Assembly: GCA_026686845.1 (NCBI GenBank)
Contig: JAIVEN010000015.1
Coordinates: 8,165,501 to 8,229,500, forward strand
Source: Adenanthera pavonina
Lineage: Eukaryota > Streptophyta > Magnoliopsida > Fabales > Fabaceae
Direction: 5' to 3'
Length of the DNA stretch: 64,000 nt
Position 1 is the first letter of the stretch. Each line of letters begins with the position of its first letter. Below the pieces are notes generated by a model. That model saw only the letters and a list, made by a program, of their open reading frames with translations, was not told the origin of the DNA and searched no databases. The position numbers were made by a program, and so were the translations under genes. Below are positions 36,897 through 48,792 of the stretch, piece by piece.

Positions 36897-38155
36897 CTTT
36901 TGTACAGAGTCAGCCTTTCTGAATGTTGGTTTATAAGTGACTAAGACTTCTACCAGCTCAAGATTAAGAGCTATAATATGTCAAAATTTCATCATTGGTC
37001 ATTTGGTCTATTATGGTGTAATTGAAAAATTGTTTCATACGAGACAACTGAATACGCTGACAAATTTTGAACAAAAATATGTAAATATTCTGACTTTCCA
37101 TCTTGACGACCTCTCTGCCTTTTACTTTTCCAGTACTTCTCCGGGAAAGGAGGTATGCGTAGTACTGCAGCTTTTTTTTTTTTTTCTTCATGTGCCTCTT
37201 TTATTTTGGTTCTACTCATTTCAATTGGAGGATTTATCGGAACCTAAACTAGTCTGGATCAAGCTGGGTCGGACATTTTTGGGTGGCAAATTGTACCTCC
37301 GAATATTTAATACTAATGCATTTTTAAAGCTCAAATTTGAAATCTTCGGCTAAGTTAGTACGACCCCTTACCAATTGCATCAAGTTTTTCATAGTCATAG
37401 CATTGGAGCTTCTGCTACTCCAACATAATGTTGATAGGGTAGCAACTTGTGTATGTGTTGCTAACCTCATTGTAGAAACTACTAATTATACCGGCCAAAA
37501 TGGTGTTTTTTCAATAAAAATATGATGAGTGAATTTTTATATAATTTTTTAGTCAAGTGAATTTATATATAGTTTGGAATCACATGATCTGATTTTAAAG
37601 TAGAGATTGTTAGAGGATTTAGTACACAATACTAATGATCACATATGATGAATCGTAAAATTAAGATATAAAATCTATAACAAGTTATATTATTTATAAA
37701 TTATAAATAATTTGATTCTTTTCTTAGGCTTTTTTGCAATGAACCGAGAGTTTTATAAAATCCTGCATTCTGATAATGTGGTTGAAAATACAAGTGGTTC
37801 GGGAAAGCTAGGTAATTTGACCCTTTTTAAAAAAACTTGGCATGATTAAAACTCATTGGAAAACTGAAGGTTCCAGGCATAATTATAAGAAGCAATTGCA
37901 ACTAGATGTTTTTTTCAGAAAAAAAGAATACTTCCTTGCCTCGTTGGTAAATATGAAATGATCTTTTTGAGTTCTTTTTTTTTTTAATATATTCTAAACT
38001 TATCTCACTTAAATGAGAGAATTTATTATATCTAAATTAATCTGAATTAAGCATTGTCATTGTCAGATCAAATGGGAGCTTTGAACTCAAGGGACGCTAA
38101 TTCTCTTTTTCGTGGCCAACACCCATTGGTTGGTGTCCAAGGTTCTTTTCTTTAA
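36897..38155. other. KUP 3' flank, AT-rich, no gene
   Basis: The KUP 3' UTR probably ends within the first few hundred bases; AATAAAAATATGATG near 37513 could serve as a poly(A) signal. The rest is AT-rich with short T and A runs. It ends at the TAA target site of the Harbinger element. No coding region is supported. Confidence 0.5.
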
Positions 38156-38969
38156 GGGTATGTTTGGTTCAACTGAGGGGATTGGAGGGGAGGAGATTTA
38201 AGGGATTTTAATGAAGGGGATTGAAGGGGAAGGGATTTGGGAGATTTTAAAATTCCCTTGTTTGGTGGGATTAGAGGGGAGGGGATTGGAAGGATTTTAA
38301 TGAAATCTTATTTGGTTCAGGAAGGGAGGGGGGAAATTTAATAACCAATTTACCATTATACCCTTATATCTTATATTGTTTATTTTTTTCATCTCTTCTT
38401 ATATAAATGAAATTTCTACATCTAAAGATGATATATATATATACACATACATATATATTTTCAAATATAGTTTTATTTTCTCATAGCTCGTCTGTATGTT
38501 TTACATTATACACAATCAAGAAACTTCGAAATATATTACCCATTACCTAGAGATGCAACTGTTCAAATTAATCGATAAATGTTAAACTAGTACTCTTGCT
38601 TTTTCAGGTGACAAAAAGATGATGTTTTAGTTTAGTTTACAAATCTGCGTAGCTACATCATCAAGTTAGCTACGGCTAAATTCCAAAAAAAAAACTAGGT
38701 ACGGCTAGAAGCATAGACATAAAAACTTGCTGAGTGATGGCAAGTTTTGTGCAATTTCGCGTACTGATTTTGCTCCACGGAATATTAGTCCAAGCTGAGC
38801 TGCTTTTAGTCCTTTATCTGCTTATCTAATTCAATGGGTTACTGACTAATTAGTGGTGCTGCTGGCAATGATCAAAAGGTATAGTAGCATAAAACATCAA
38901 ACAACAAAGTCAAAGTCTAAATTCAATTAACACAATACAAAGTTCATAGTTTCTTGAACACATCAAACT

Positions 38970-40262
38970 TCAATCAATAAGAGTGTTTTGGTAATCTGTC
39001 CACATCTGAATAGCTATACTATCTCTAATAAATTCACCACGAGTAGCCTCATCAGTGGCACTATTTGGAGCACGATTATTGCCATTAGATTCACTCTCTC
39101 TAGCAAGCTCAGCATCAACTGCAGCTATAAGGTCTTCATCAGGGTCAACACTCATTAAAAAGTTATGAAGAATGCAACATGCATATATGATCTTTTTTTG
39201 AGCTTTAAGTCCATAGGTAGGTTCACCAAAGCTGGATATAATTTCAAATCTTTTTTTCAAGACACCAAAAGCTCTTTCAATTGCATTGCGTAATGATGCA
39301 TGTCGGAGATTGAATAACTCCTTATAATTTTGGGGTGGATTTCTTCTTGAATATTCTTTCAAGTGATAGCGAACTCCACGATAAGGTGTAATAAGTCCAC
39401 TTGTTAACATGAATCCAGCATCCACAAGGTAATATTTACCTATCATAAAAGAAGATAATTACTATAATGCCTGATTAATTTCAATTGAATAATTTCGAAA
39501 ATTGCTAAAATTTTTACCTTCAGGGATTTTCAGTCTATCCTCTCGTGCTAATGCATTTTTTATGATTCTTAAGTCCGATGCAGTGCCTTCCCATCCAGGG
39601 AGCACATAAGTGAACTTTAAATCAAATGTACAAGCTGCTAACACATTTTGTGTCGGGAATTCTTTCCTACCACGATATCGGGGAGCATCTACAGGAGAAA
39701 CTTTGACTCGTATGTGTGTTCCATCTATGGCACCAACACAATCCTTAAAGAAAGGAAAGAACCTACTACTATTTTCAATTTGAGGAGGGACAGTTGATCC
39801 ATCAGGTTGTATAAGAAATTTGTCTTCTAACTCTATAATAGCCCTCAACACTTTATGGAAGTGATGACTAGTTGTCTCGCCAGAACGCCGAAACCAAAAG
39901 CTTATTTCACGACTTTTCACTTTATGAGTTAATATGTAAAGTGTTTTTGCAACTTGTTCTTCTACACTTGACCATCGTGTAGGTTGTAAGCCACCATCTC
40001 TTTCTAACATACCACATAATGCAAAAAAAGTTTCAGGACCCATTCTAATGATATTACGACCAGTTGTGGTACTAGTTATTTCACTCATAACTTCTTCACG
40101 AATCCTTTCTCTCTTCGAACTCATACTGTAACCTATTGTTCTTCTAGTAGACCTCTGAATGCAATAGTAGTGTGCAATTACACAAACAAGTAGAGCTATT
40201 GCTCTTCGACGCAGTTCAACCCACTGGCGCACTAATAACAACAATTCAGTTTCCATGTCCAT
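38970..40262 (-). CDS. PIF/Harbinger (HARBI1-like) transposase, 2 exons
   Basis: A DDE_Tnp_4 family nuclease/transposase of 404 residues. Exon 1 is 40262-39518 and exon 2 is 39439-38970 (minus strand). The intron has GT and AG ends and the Gly codon is split across it. The catalytic triad is present: D180 in VGAIDGTH, D230 in WEGTASD, and E303 in RNAIERAFGVLKKRF. A helix-turn-helix-like N-terminal region (about 90-140, with VAKTLYILTHK) precedes the catalytic core. There is no internal stop or frameshift, and the length is typical for the family. The ATG at 40262 gives MDMETELLLL; a later Met at residue 47 is also possible. It is likely a recently active copy, but transposition would also need the missing Myb-like partner. 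Confidence 0.9.
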
Positions 40263-41394
40263 CTAACAAAGGAAATAAACAGGAATAATCAATAGTTAAG
40301 CTTTAATCCTAAAGACTTCCTTCTCTCAACAACTCTAGCATTACACTGAAAATAGAGTTAGTATTTCTAAAAAATGAAGCCAAATATATCAGTAATATTT
40401 CGTGTTTGCTAGCATAGCGTAACCTATTATGAGCACTACAAACAATCTAAGCTGAAATATGATGTCAAATGTATGGATACAAGTACCACAGTCAAAATAA
40501 TCAATACTTATAATGGGCAAACTCACTGCTTAATGTAAAAGAGGTAATATATAATAGGATGAGCTATAATTTAACTTTAATGAAATGCTTATAAAAATCA
40601 TATGCTAGCTACTATAAGAACTGAGTGAATGAGTAAAAGCATCAAAGAAGAAGAGCTGTATTATAGAGAAATTCACAGCACACTACAACTTGAAATATGA
40701 CCCACACAATAACAACAGATAAAAAGCTGAAAGTTTAACACATTAGAATCAATTTATGCAAGTCAGATACAACAAACCATTTCATCTAAATTTCAGCTCA
40801 AGTTAAAAAACCATGATGCAAGGCTGTGGTCACAATTTGGAAAAAATGGTTGAATAAGCTCTTCATATGAAAACCACAAAAGCATCCAGAAGTTGATTAG
40901 ATGAAGCAGTACTTAGCTGTTAAGGTTATTAATTGTTGGAGACTAATTTGGCCCACTTAGAGCCCATCCTATGCGTTTAGTTAGTCTTTTATTTGTTGTT
41001 GTATTATATCCCCTATTTTATGGGATTTTATTCATTCTGTTTATATGTTACTTGGTGGAACCCAAAACTAAAACAACACTGAAATATTCTTCTGCTATAA
41101 AACATCAGCAATAAAAACAGAAATTAATCCTATTTCATCCAAAGGAATGAATAAGGATATGATCACAGCCACACCAAGAGCAGAATAAAAGACACCTGTT
41201 GCATAGTGAGCGTACCCCATTTATAATACCTTTGCCTAGCAATCTGAACCTGTTTTTACCTAGACAGAACCTGAAGTTCTTCAGAATAGACCAGAATTGA
41301 CCCTAAAACTACTAATACTGCAGCCAAGTGAAGGAGAAACCCTCAATATTCCAGGGCAATGTCAAGAATCTGAAACTAGTACAATTCCTGAGAT

Positions 41395-41863
41395 TTGAAT
41401 TGGCTAATTGCCATAAGAAAGACAGTAAGATCCTACAGTCTACATCCAATAAGTAAATTTGTATACTATCAGAACTTGTTATCTGACTTGAAGGGTTTTG
41501 TGAGTGTTTCTAATGAAAATTTGCTAGTTAATTATCAGGAGGCTGTTAAGGATCCCAAGTGGAAAAAAGTCATCAAGGAAGAGCTAAAAGCCTTGAGAAA
41601 AATCAAACTTGAAGACTTACTAACTTGCCAAGTGGAAAACTAGTCGTGGGTTGTAAATGGGTAACTAACATTAAATACAACCCAAATGGCAGTATAAATA
41701 GGTATAAGGAACAACTTGTGGCTAAAGGGTACTCAAACCTAGGGAATTGACGACCAAGAGATTTTTGGTCTAGCTGCCAAACTGAACAACATTAAGGTAT
41801 TGTCCCTTGCTGCAAATCCAAACTGGCCTCTTCACCAACTAGATGTTAAAAATGCCAAGCAGC
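41395..41863 (+). pseudogene. Ty1/Copia polyprotein relic (start of reverse transcriptase)
   Basis: The plus strand reads like the Copia linker and RT start: HPISKFV, then QEAVKDPKWKKVIKEELKAL, then with interruptions a GCKW-like segment, an LVAKGY segment, and near the end LAAKLNNIKVLSLAANPNW and PLHQLDVKNA. It has in-frame stops (for example after QVEN at 41641) and ends where FLNG would follow. Upstream sequence from about 41260 may belong to the same linker. It is nested in the Harbinger element and inactive. Confidence 0.75.
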
Positions 41864-42547
41864 TTTCAGAGGGGTGTTGCTAATCGCACTGTACAAAGGA
41901 AGAAGCAAATAACCAAAAAAAAAAGCCCTTGCTCTGTGACCTACGAACAGCAGAAGCAAATAAAAAAAAAACACTGACTGCGTGAGCTACGAACAGGGAG
42001 CAGGGAGCAATGAAAAGAAAACATAGATCGGCTCAAGCAAGGAAATGGGAGAGGGAACACATCTGAGGATCAAGATAAAACAAGCACGGATGGAGACAGA
42101 AATGAAGCAAGATTCAAGTCACCTGAGACGCGAAGACAATAACCGTGATGAGCAGAAATTCAGGCAATGGCAACGATGCCGGCCGACGAGCAGGCGACGG
42201 CGTATGCAAGGACAACACGGTGCGAGAGAAAGGCGCGAACGGAGGAGACGAAGCTAGAGATACGCGCCAAATAAGATCTGGTGGAGGCTTTTTTATTTTT
42301 CACGGTGGTCTTTTTGTAATATTAAAACAAAAGGAAGGGTAAATTAGTCAGGATATTTTATATCATACTCTCTCCCCTCCAAAAAACCCCAATTTGGGGG
42401 GGAAATAAATTTGGTCCACCGAAGGGGAAGGGAAAGCCATGAATCACCTTACTTCCCCTCCAAAATTTTGACCCAAACAAGGGGAGGGAATTCAATCCCT
42501 CCCAATCCCCTCCCCTCCCTTTAAAATACCCCCAACCAAACACACCC

Positions 42548-42832
42548 TAACAAACAAAATAAAATAAAATAAAAACACAAGAAAAAGGGGGAAAAATTGC
42601 ATGGATCGAGTAAGTTTTCCTTCTTTATAGCATCCGGCCTACAGGGAGTGGTTCCCTGCCATGCATATGTTGTTGGGAACGAGTCTCTTCCCTTTTTTCC
42701 CGCCTATCCCAGCTCTTTCTTCCCTCTCGCCTTAAGTCTGCCAGCAACTCTCTCCCTTTCCTCATGCTTCATCGATCACCATCATCATCTTCCTTCTCTG
42801 TAACATTCATCTTCTTCATCGCTTAGTCCACC
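42548..42832 (+). promoter_or_regulatory. Pyruvate decarboxylase core promoter and leader
   Basis: Only 285 bp separate the transposon end from the ATG at 42833. The region has an AAACAAAATAAAATAAAATA stretch at 42552-42571 that could act as an AT-rich TATA region. A C/T-rich leader (about 42695-42825) precedes CCACCATGA. An AAACAAA motif (42552-42558), described as an anaerobic consensus, is present, but the motif is common by chance. Any distal regulatory sites would lie inside or beyond the transposon. Confidence 0.4.
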
Positions 42833-45800
42833 ATGATCGGCTCTCTAGACGCCACCAAACCCACCAACAACAATGTGGGCTCCGTTCCCGCCAACGGCTC
42901 TGCTGCCATCCAAGACGCCCCCTCTGCTCCCGTCACACTCGCCTCCGATTCGACTCTCGGCTGCTTCCTCGCTCGCCGCCTTGTCCAGATCGGCGTTAGT
43001 GACGTGTTCACCGTGCCCGGCGATTTCAATCTCACGCTTCTCGACCACCTGATTGCTGAACCGAAGCTCAAGAATATCGGGTGCTGCAACGAGCTCAATG
43101 CTGGGTATGCCGCCGATGGGTATGCCAGGTCTCGTGGGGTTGGAGCATGTGTTGTGACCTTCACCGTGGGTGGGCTTAGCGTATTGAACGCCATTGCTGG
43201 GGCTTACAGTGAGAACCTCCCAGTCATATGCATTGTTGGGGGTCCCAATACCAATGACTATGGTGTTAATAGAATTCTCCATCACACTATTGGGCTTCCT
43301 GATTTCAGCCAAGAACTCAGATGCTTCCAAACTGTCACATGCTTTCAGGTAAACTGATCATTTATCTTTCAACTTTTCTTGCTATTTCCTTAGATGTGTG
43401 CGTGGCTGAGACGAACAATGTGACATGTCACATAATTATTGTGGATCACAATTTGAAGTCAAGCATGCCGATGATAGCATATTAATGATCACCTAATTGC
43501 AAAATCTTCATGGGATACATTTGAACTCTAAACGTCAATAGAGTTGTTTTACGGAAAATAATATGATTGGGAACAAATATCTTTAATTGAGTAGTATAAT
43601 TTTTTAGAGAAAATGTTTTTTGTTGAGAATAAAGCATTTTCTGGTAATATCAGAGATGAATCTATTGTTATCTTCTAGATGAAATCCCATTTGTTTTTCT
43701 AGACCGATTGATAACTATATTTCTACTTGAAATGGAGATAATGTTTTCAGATTGGTGAATTTCCAGAAAATTAAACATGTCAAACTTGCATTAAAATCTT
43801 GTGATATATTTCTATTTGCTCTTGCTCTGATATTGCTTTTTCCAAATTGGAGCAACATGATTTGCCTGTTCCATTCCACCTTACTTTTTTTTTTTTCTTT
43901 TGAATCGAACAACTTATGTACAACTCACATATACCCACAAATGCACACCACAAGTTCGAACCTGTGATCTTCCACACCAAAGGAAGGATTTCAGGACCCA
44001 CACGGGTTACTTTTGTTTCTTTAATGAATAACTAATTTTAAGGTTTTTTGGATGTGGTGTATTGAATTCTCGATTGACAAAAGCCTTCCGGTTGATTCTT
44101 CCAATATGGTTTTAAAATCTGTTTGCAGGCTGTGGTAAACAATTTGGAAGATGCTCATGAACTGATTGATAGAGCAATTTCTACCGCTTTAAGGGAAAGC
44201 AAGCCTGTCTACATTAGCGTTAGCTGTAACTTGCCTGCAATCCCTCATCCAACTTTTAGCAGAGAACCTATTCCATTTTCTCTATCTCCCAGGTAAGTTC
44301 TTTGCTCAGAAGCTTTTTCTCTTCAGGAACTTGGTCTTTAGAAATTGGGGAAAGGAAAAAATACACATAAATATAAAAGGTTTCATTCATATGCCAATAC
44401 AGATTGAGCAACAAGACGGGGCTCGATGCAGCTGTGGATGCAGCTGCATCTTTCTTGAACAAAATGGTGAAGCCAGTCATTGTGGGAGGGCCAAAACTCC
44501 GAGTGGCACAAGCTGGTGAGGCCTTTGTTGAATTGGCGGATGCTTGTGGCTATCCGATTGCTGCAATGCCATCAGCAAAAGGACTAGTTCCAGAGACCCA
44601 TCCTCACTTCATAGGGACTTACTGGGGAGCTGTAAGCACTGCCTTTTGTGCTGAGATTGTCGAATCAGCTGATGCATACTTATTTGTTGGACCAATCTTC
44701 AATGACTACAGCTCTGTAGGATACTCTCTACTTCTTAAGAAGGAGAAGGCAGTCATTGTGCAACCTGACCATGTGGTAGTGGCTAATGGCCCTGCTTTTG
44801 GTTGTGTACTAATGAAGGACTTCCTTCAAGCTTTAGCGAAAAAGATAAACAAGAACACTACTGCTTATGAAAACTACAACAGAATCTTTGTCCCAGATGG
44901 GCAACCTCCCAAATCTGAACCCACTGAGCCTCTGCGGGTTAATATTCTTTTTCAACACATACAGAAGATGCTTTCTGCTGACACTGCTGTGATTGCTGAG
45001 ACTGGAGATTCCTGGTTTAATTGTCAGAAACTGAAATTACCAAAAGGATGTGGGTAAGTAAACCTTGATTTTTCATGAATGCTTGGGGTTTTATTGAATT
45101 ATTTTGAGTGTAACAGAAAAAGGAAAATAAGTTGGTGTTGCAGGTATGAGTTTCAAATGCAATATGGCTCAATTGGGTGGTCTGTTGGGGCAACGCTTGG
45201 ATATGCACAGGCTGTACCTAACAAACGTGTAATTGCTTGCATTGGTGATGGGAGTTTTCAGGTCTGTATTCTCACTTGTAAGGCTGAAAATTAGGGATTG
45301 GAAGCAATTCCGCAGTATTGATGACCTTTCTAATATTCAATAATCTCTATGTAGTCCAACTTGGAGGTTATAAATGAAGAGTTGGAGCTTCAATTCTGTC
45401 ATCTAAGCTTTAATGGTTGTCAGTGTCAGTGACCATTTTTCTTGATTGTTTCCAAAGCGCTTACAAGAATTTTGACCGGCAGATGACCGCACAAGATGTA
45501 TCAACAATGATGCGGAATGATCAAAAGTCCATCATCTTTCTAATCAACAATGGTGGATACACCATAGAAGTTGAAATCCATGATGGTCCCTATAATGTGA
45601 TCAAGAACTGGAACTATACAGGCTTAGTGGATGCAATCCACAATGGTGAAGGATATTGCTGGACGCAGAAGGTTAGTTTGCTATGAGGGTTCACGGTTTT
45701 AGATTTGAATGGTGGATTTGAAGTAGCTTTGTAAGAAAAGTGAACATATGATGTTGTGTTACAGGTCCGCAATGAACAGGAGCTTATCGAAGCAATTGAA

Positions 45801-45935
45801 ACAGCAACGGGTGAGAAGAAAGATTGCTTGTGCTTCATTGAAGTGATTGTTCACAAGGATGATACCAGCAAAGAACTTCTTGAATGGGGCTCGAGGGTGA
45901 GTGCTGCCAATAGCCGCCCTCCAATTCCTCAATAA
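42833..45935 (+). CDS. PDC: Pyruvate decarboxylase (6 exons)
   Basis: A cytosolic, thiamine-diphosphate- and Mg-dependent enzyme that turns pyruvate into acetaldehyde and CO2, the entry step of ethanol fermentation under low oxygen. Exons: 42833-43348, 44129-44292, 44403-45053, 45144-45261, 45483-45671, 45765-45935, giving 602 residues (usual plant length about 600). The cofactor-activating Glu is E87 in CCNELNAGYAADGYAR. The catalytic His pair is H150/H151 in RILHHTIG. The ThDP/Mg motif runs from GDGSFQ (478-483) to NNGGYT (505-510), with E512 in YTIEVEIHDGPYN. The N-terminus (first 35 residues) is a variable extension. Exon 5 begins with ATG, giving Met where the family usually has Val before TAQDVS. 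The protein looks functional. Confidence 0.95.
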
Positions 45936-48792
45936 AGAAGAGAAACCAACTAGTGAGACTCAAGAACATGCATATGACCATAGCATAAAAAAGCCTTTGC
46001 AGTTCCCATGCAAGAAGTCGAAGAAGTTGAGCATCTGAATTTTATGATTTCCAAATTTGTGGTTAGCTGAGTATTTCTACAATTTTGTTTCTCGGCATAC
46101 ATGATGGAGTTTTGTTCTCCTAGGTATTTCTACAATTTCAAAATGCAGGCTGTCCTGTTTGTCATGGGCCTTTCTCTTCCCACAGTCTATAAAGAACCTC
46201 GCAAAAAAGAAAAGTATAGGGAGACCCCAAATGGATGTCACATGCGGTATAGTCACATGAAGGCAGGGAGAAAGCTCGACGTGTTCTAGCTGCTATGTTC
46301 ACCATATCATGTGATAAAATTTAATTAAAAAAAATAGATACAGCAATGATAAAACGAAACTTTGATGTTATATTAAAGATCACCCCGTTTTTTCTCATAA
46401 AAGTATGTATGAGTTGAAATCTTGTAACCAATATGAGAACCGTAAGTAATCTATAAATATTTTTATAAGCTTTATTTGAGTGGTGAGATTTATTCTTATC
46501 TCAATGAGTTCTAGCAACTCATATAAACTTTTATATTAAAAAAAGAATCAGCCCATTTAAAATTTAAAAACTTACTTTAATTATTTAAGTGACATCCTAA
46601 CACCAGTGTTGCAAATATCCCACCAGCGCGTTCAACCTCATTTCGCACGTCAAGTCAGCTTAACCAGCTATTCATCATCCTTCTTCAAAAAGAACTACAC
46701 TATTCCAACTGCACAATGAATACTCATAACTGTACATTGAAAATCTCGAATTTTCTGTAACAAAAAGGAAAAAAAAAACTCGAATTTTCCAAGGGGTGCG
46801 GACAACTCCCTGCATCTCAGGGCATGCATTTTAATAAAAAAACAGACATGCTCATTACGTTGATGTTGATATTTAATTCAATCCAGGACTTTTTTGGATA
46901 GAGCATCCCTGCAACACTTCTTTTCTGTTTTGGCTACATTGAAAAGGAAAAAAAAGAGAAAAAGAGAGAATAGACTTGCAACCGACTCCCTTCAAGACAA
47001 CAAAAAAACTAACCATTGCTGCCTGTCTTGCACATTACATTTGAATGGATGTGCATAGCATAGCCATCACAATCCCAATAGACAATAGAGATAGGAGGAG
47101 TACAAATCCAATAGTTGAAATGAATATTATGACTGTATACAAAGGGTATGAACACTCGAAAGTGTAAAGCTCCAGCTAGGTACCTCAACGTGCATTGCTA
47201 TAATGCTTTATGCTGCCGATGCTATGCCTCCTCCTCTAGGTTCTCTTTTGTTTTTGGGTCTTACTACGGGCAAAGGTAATATGAAGGGAATAGCTTTGCC
47301 AAAAGGAGCACGAGAAGCCAATTATCAACCCAAGAGTTGCATCTAAAACATCGGTAGATTTCATCAGGAAAATAAAAAAGAAAAAAGAAAAAGTTGGTAG
47401 CTTCACATATAAAATGAGTGCTTTCTAGTTCTGGGCTAGGAAATATCTACTCGGACTAAATATAATTAATTTTAAAATATTTGAATAAGTTGAATGGCTA
47501 TTTCAGGTTTAAAATATAATTTGTTTGCCTTTCATGTTTTTCACTTAAACGAGTTGAGAAGCTCAGGCTCACCTACCACTCAACCAATCTCTCCAACTGT
47601 ATTCTTATTCACTCTCTTAATTCCTGTATGATTAGTGATTGCACGCTTATATATACTAATCTCTGCAACTGTATTTTTATCATCACTTTTTTGGTTCCTG
47701 AAGGGTAGGGGTATGAAGCTTGCGCAAAAGAGTAAGAAGGAAAAAAGGGGGTGCGAAGGAAAGAAACATCAAACATTAAAAAAATAAAATAAAGAATTTT
47801 AAAAATGATCTCATTTGGTGTGCTGTTATAATCAGCATCTCTCCTTTTGTCTCTAAAAATTTCACCCTCCTGAACCTCTGTGCAGTAACATTTCCTACCT
47901 TCCGCTGTCCTTTCCTGTCATTGCTTCACAAGCAAAAAGTAAAAAAAGAAGAGCCATATATTCTTAGAAGAAGGACACTGAATTACAAAAGTAGAAAGGC
48001 GACCATCATAATGAAGGCTAGAATGACCCAGATTCCCAACTCCCTGTCTCCCCCCCACTTAAGAGATTGCACTTGGACAACACAGGTTTCCAAAGAATAG
48101 AGTTCCTTGCAAGGAGGTTAGAATTTTGTTATCAGTTCGGTACTATCCTCTGCTTTTGCCACGATTCAAACGTGTAAATTAAAAAGAAACCCCCAACCCC
48201 GGGATTTAACTTATTGGTGACTGGTAATGTGTGATTAATTCAACAAATTGTTACAAATTTAAATTCTAATTTTATTAATGTTCTAGAATAAATCCACAAC
48301 TTGAGGCATGCACTAGGGCAGATGAAATTGATACATGCTTTTGCAGGATAATGCTTTTCATTAACTCTCAAAATGAAAGAAATTGTAGGAGATTATAAAA
48401 TGCTTATGAAGCAATGTAGATTTGACCAATGAATTTAAGGTTGTACCTAACTTGACACTCTAAGGACAGCTATCACATTGGAGTGACTGGCCGGAAGTCC
48501 AAGTAATCTCACATCTAGAAAACAAAAACAAAAAAAAAAATTCACAACAAAGGCATCATAATGAATTCTTATAGCAAATGACAAAAGAAATGGAGGTTGT
48601 GAAATGTCCAAAGAACCCTTACTAATGGCAATGAACTCACCATATCCAAAAGGCCATCGCGAACATCTTCTAGGGGCAATGTTGCAGATATCGCCTTTGA
48701 ACGTACCAACCTTCCTTCAAAAGTAAGACGGAATATAAAAGGAGAAAACTATCAAATCCATAACCACATTCAGTCAAAAAACACCAAAAAAT
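45936..48792. other. PDC 3' flank and intergenic DNA, no gene
   Basis: The first few hundred bases are the likely PDC 3' UTR. The remainder is AT-rich with A-rich stretches (for example near 47375 and 48525). I see no supported gene, transposon ends or RNA gene. The open frame at 46101-46289 has no recognisable domain. Confidence 0.5.

Larger units (their letters stand above)
38156..42547 (-). mobile_element. PIF/Harbinger DNA transposon, apparently complete
   Basis: The left end GGGTATGTTTGGTT (38156-38169) and the right end AACCAAACACACCC (42534-42547) are inverted repeats with one mismatch. Each is flanked by TAA (38153-38155 and 42548-42550), the 3-bp target duplication of PIF/Harbinger. 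Subterminal inverted similarity (GGGGATTGGAGGGGAGG-type on the left, CCCCTCCCCTCC on the right) extends about 200 bp inward. The element carries an intact DDE transposase on the minus strand (38970-40262). The usual second gene, a Myb/SANT-like DNA-binding protein, was not recognised. The part from about 41260 to 41863 is a nested Copia remnant. The right end is 285 bp upstream of the pyruvate decarboxylase start codon. Confidence 0.85.

Noticed and set aside
42045..42342. Arg-rich plus-strand frames inside the Harbinger element
   Set aside because: There is no recognisable domain. The stretch lies where the 5' leader of the minus-strand transposase would be, and the composition explains the Arg/Glu bias.
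43915..44005. B-box-like AGTTCGAACCTG in PDC intron 1, possible SINE
   Set aside because: No A box at tRNA spacing was found on either strand, so a SINE is not supported.
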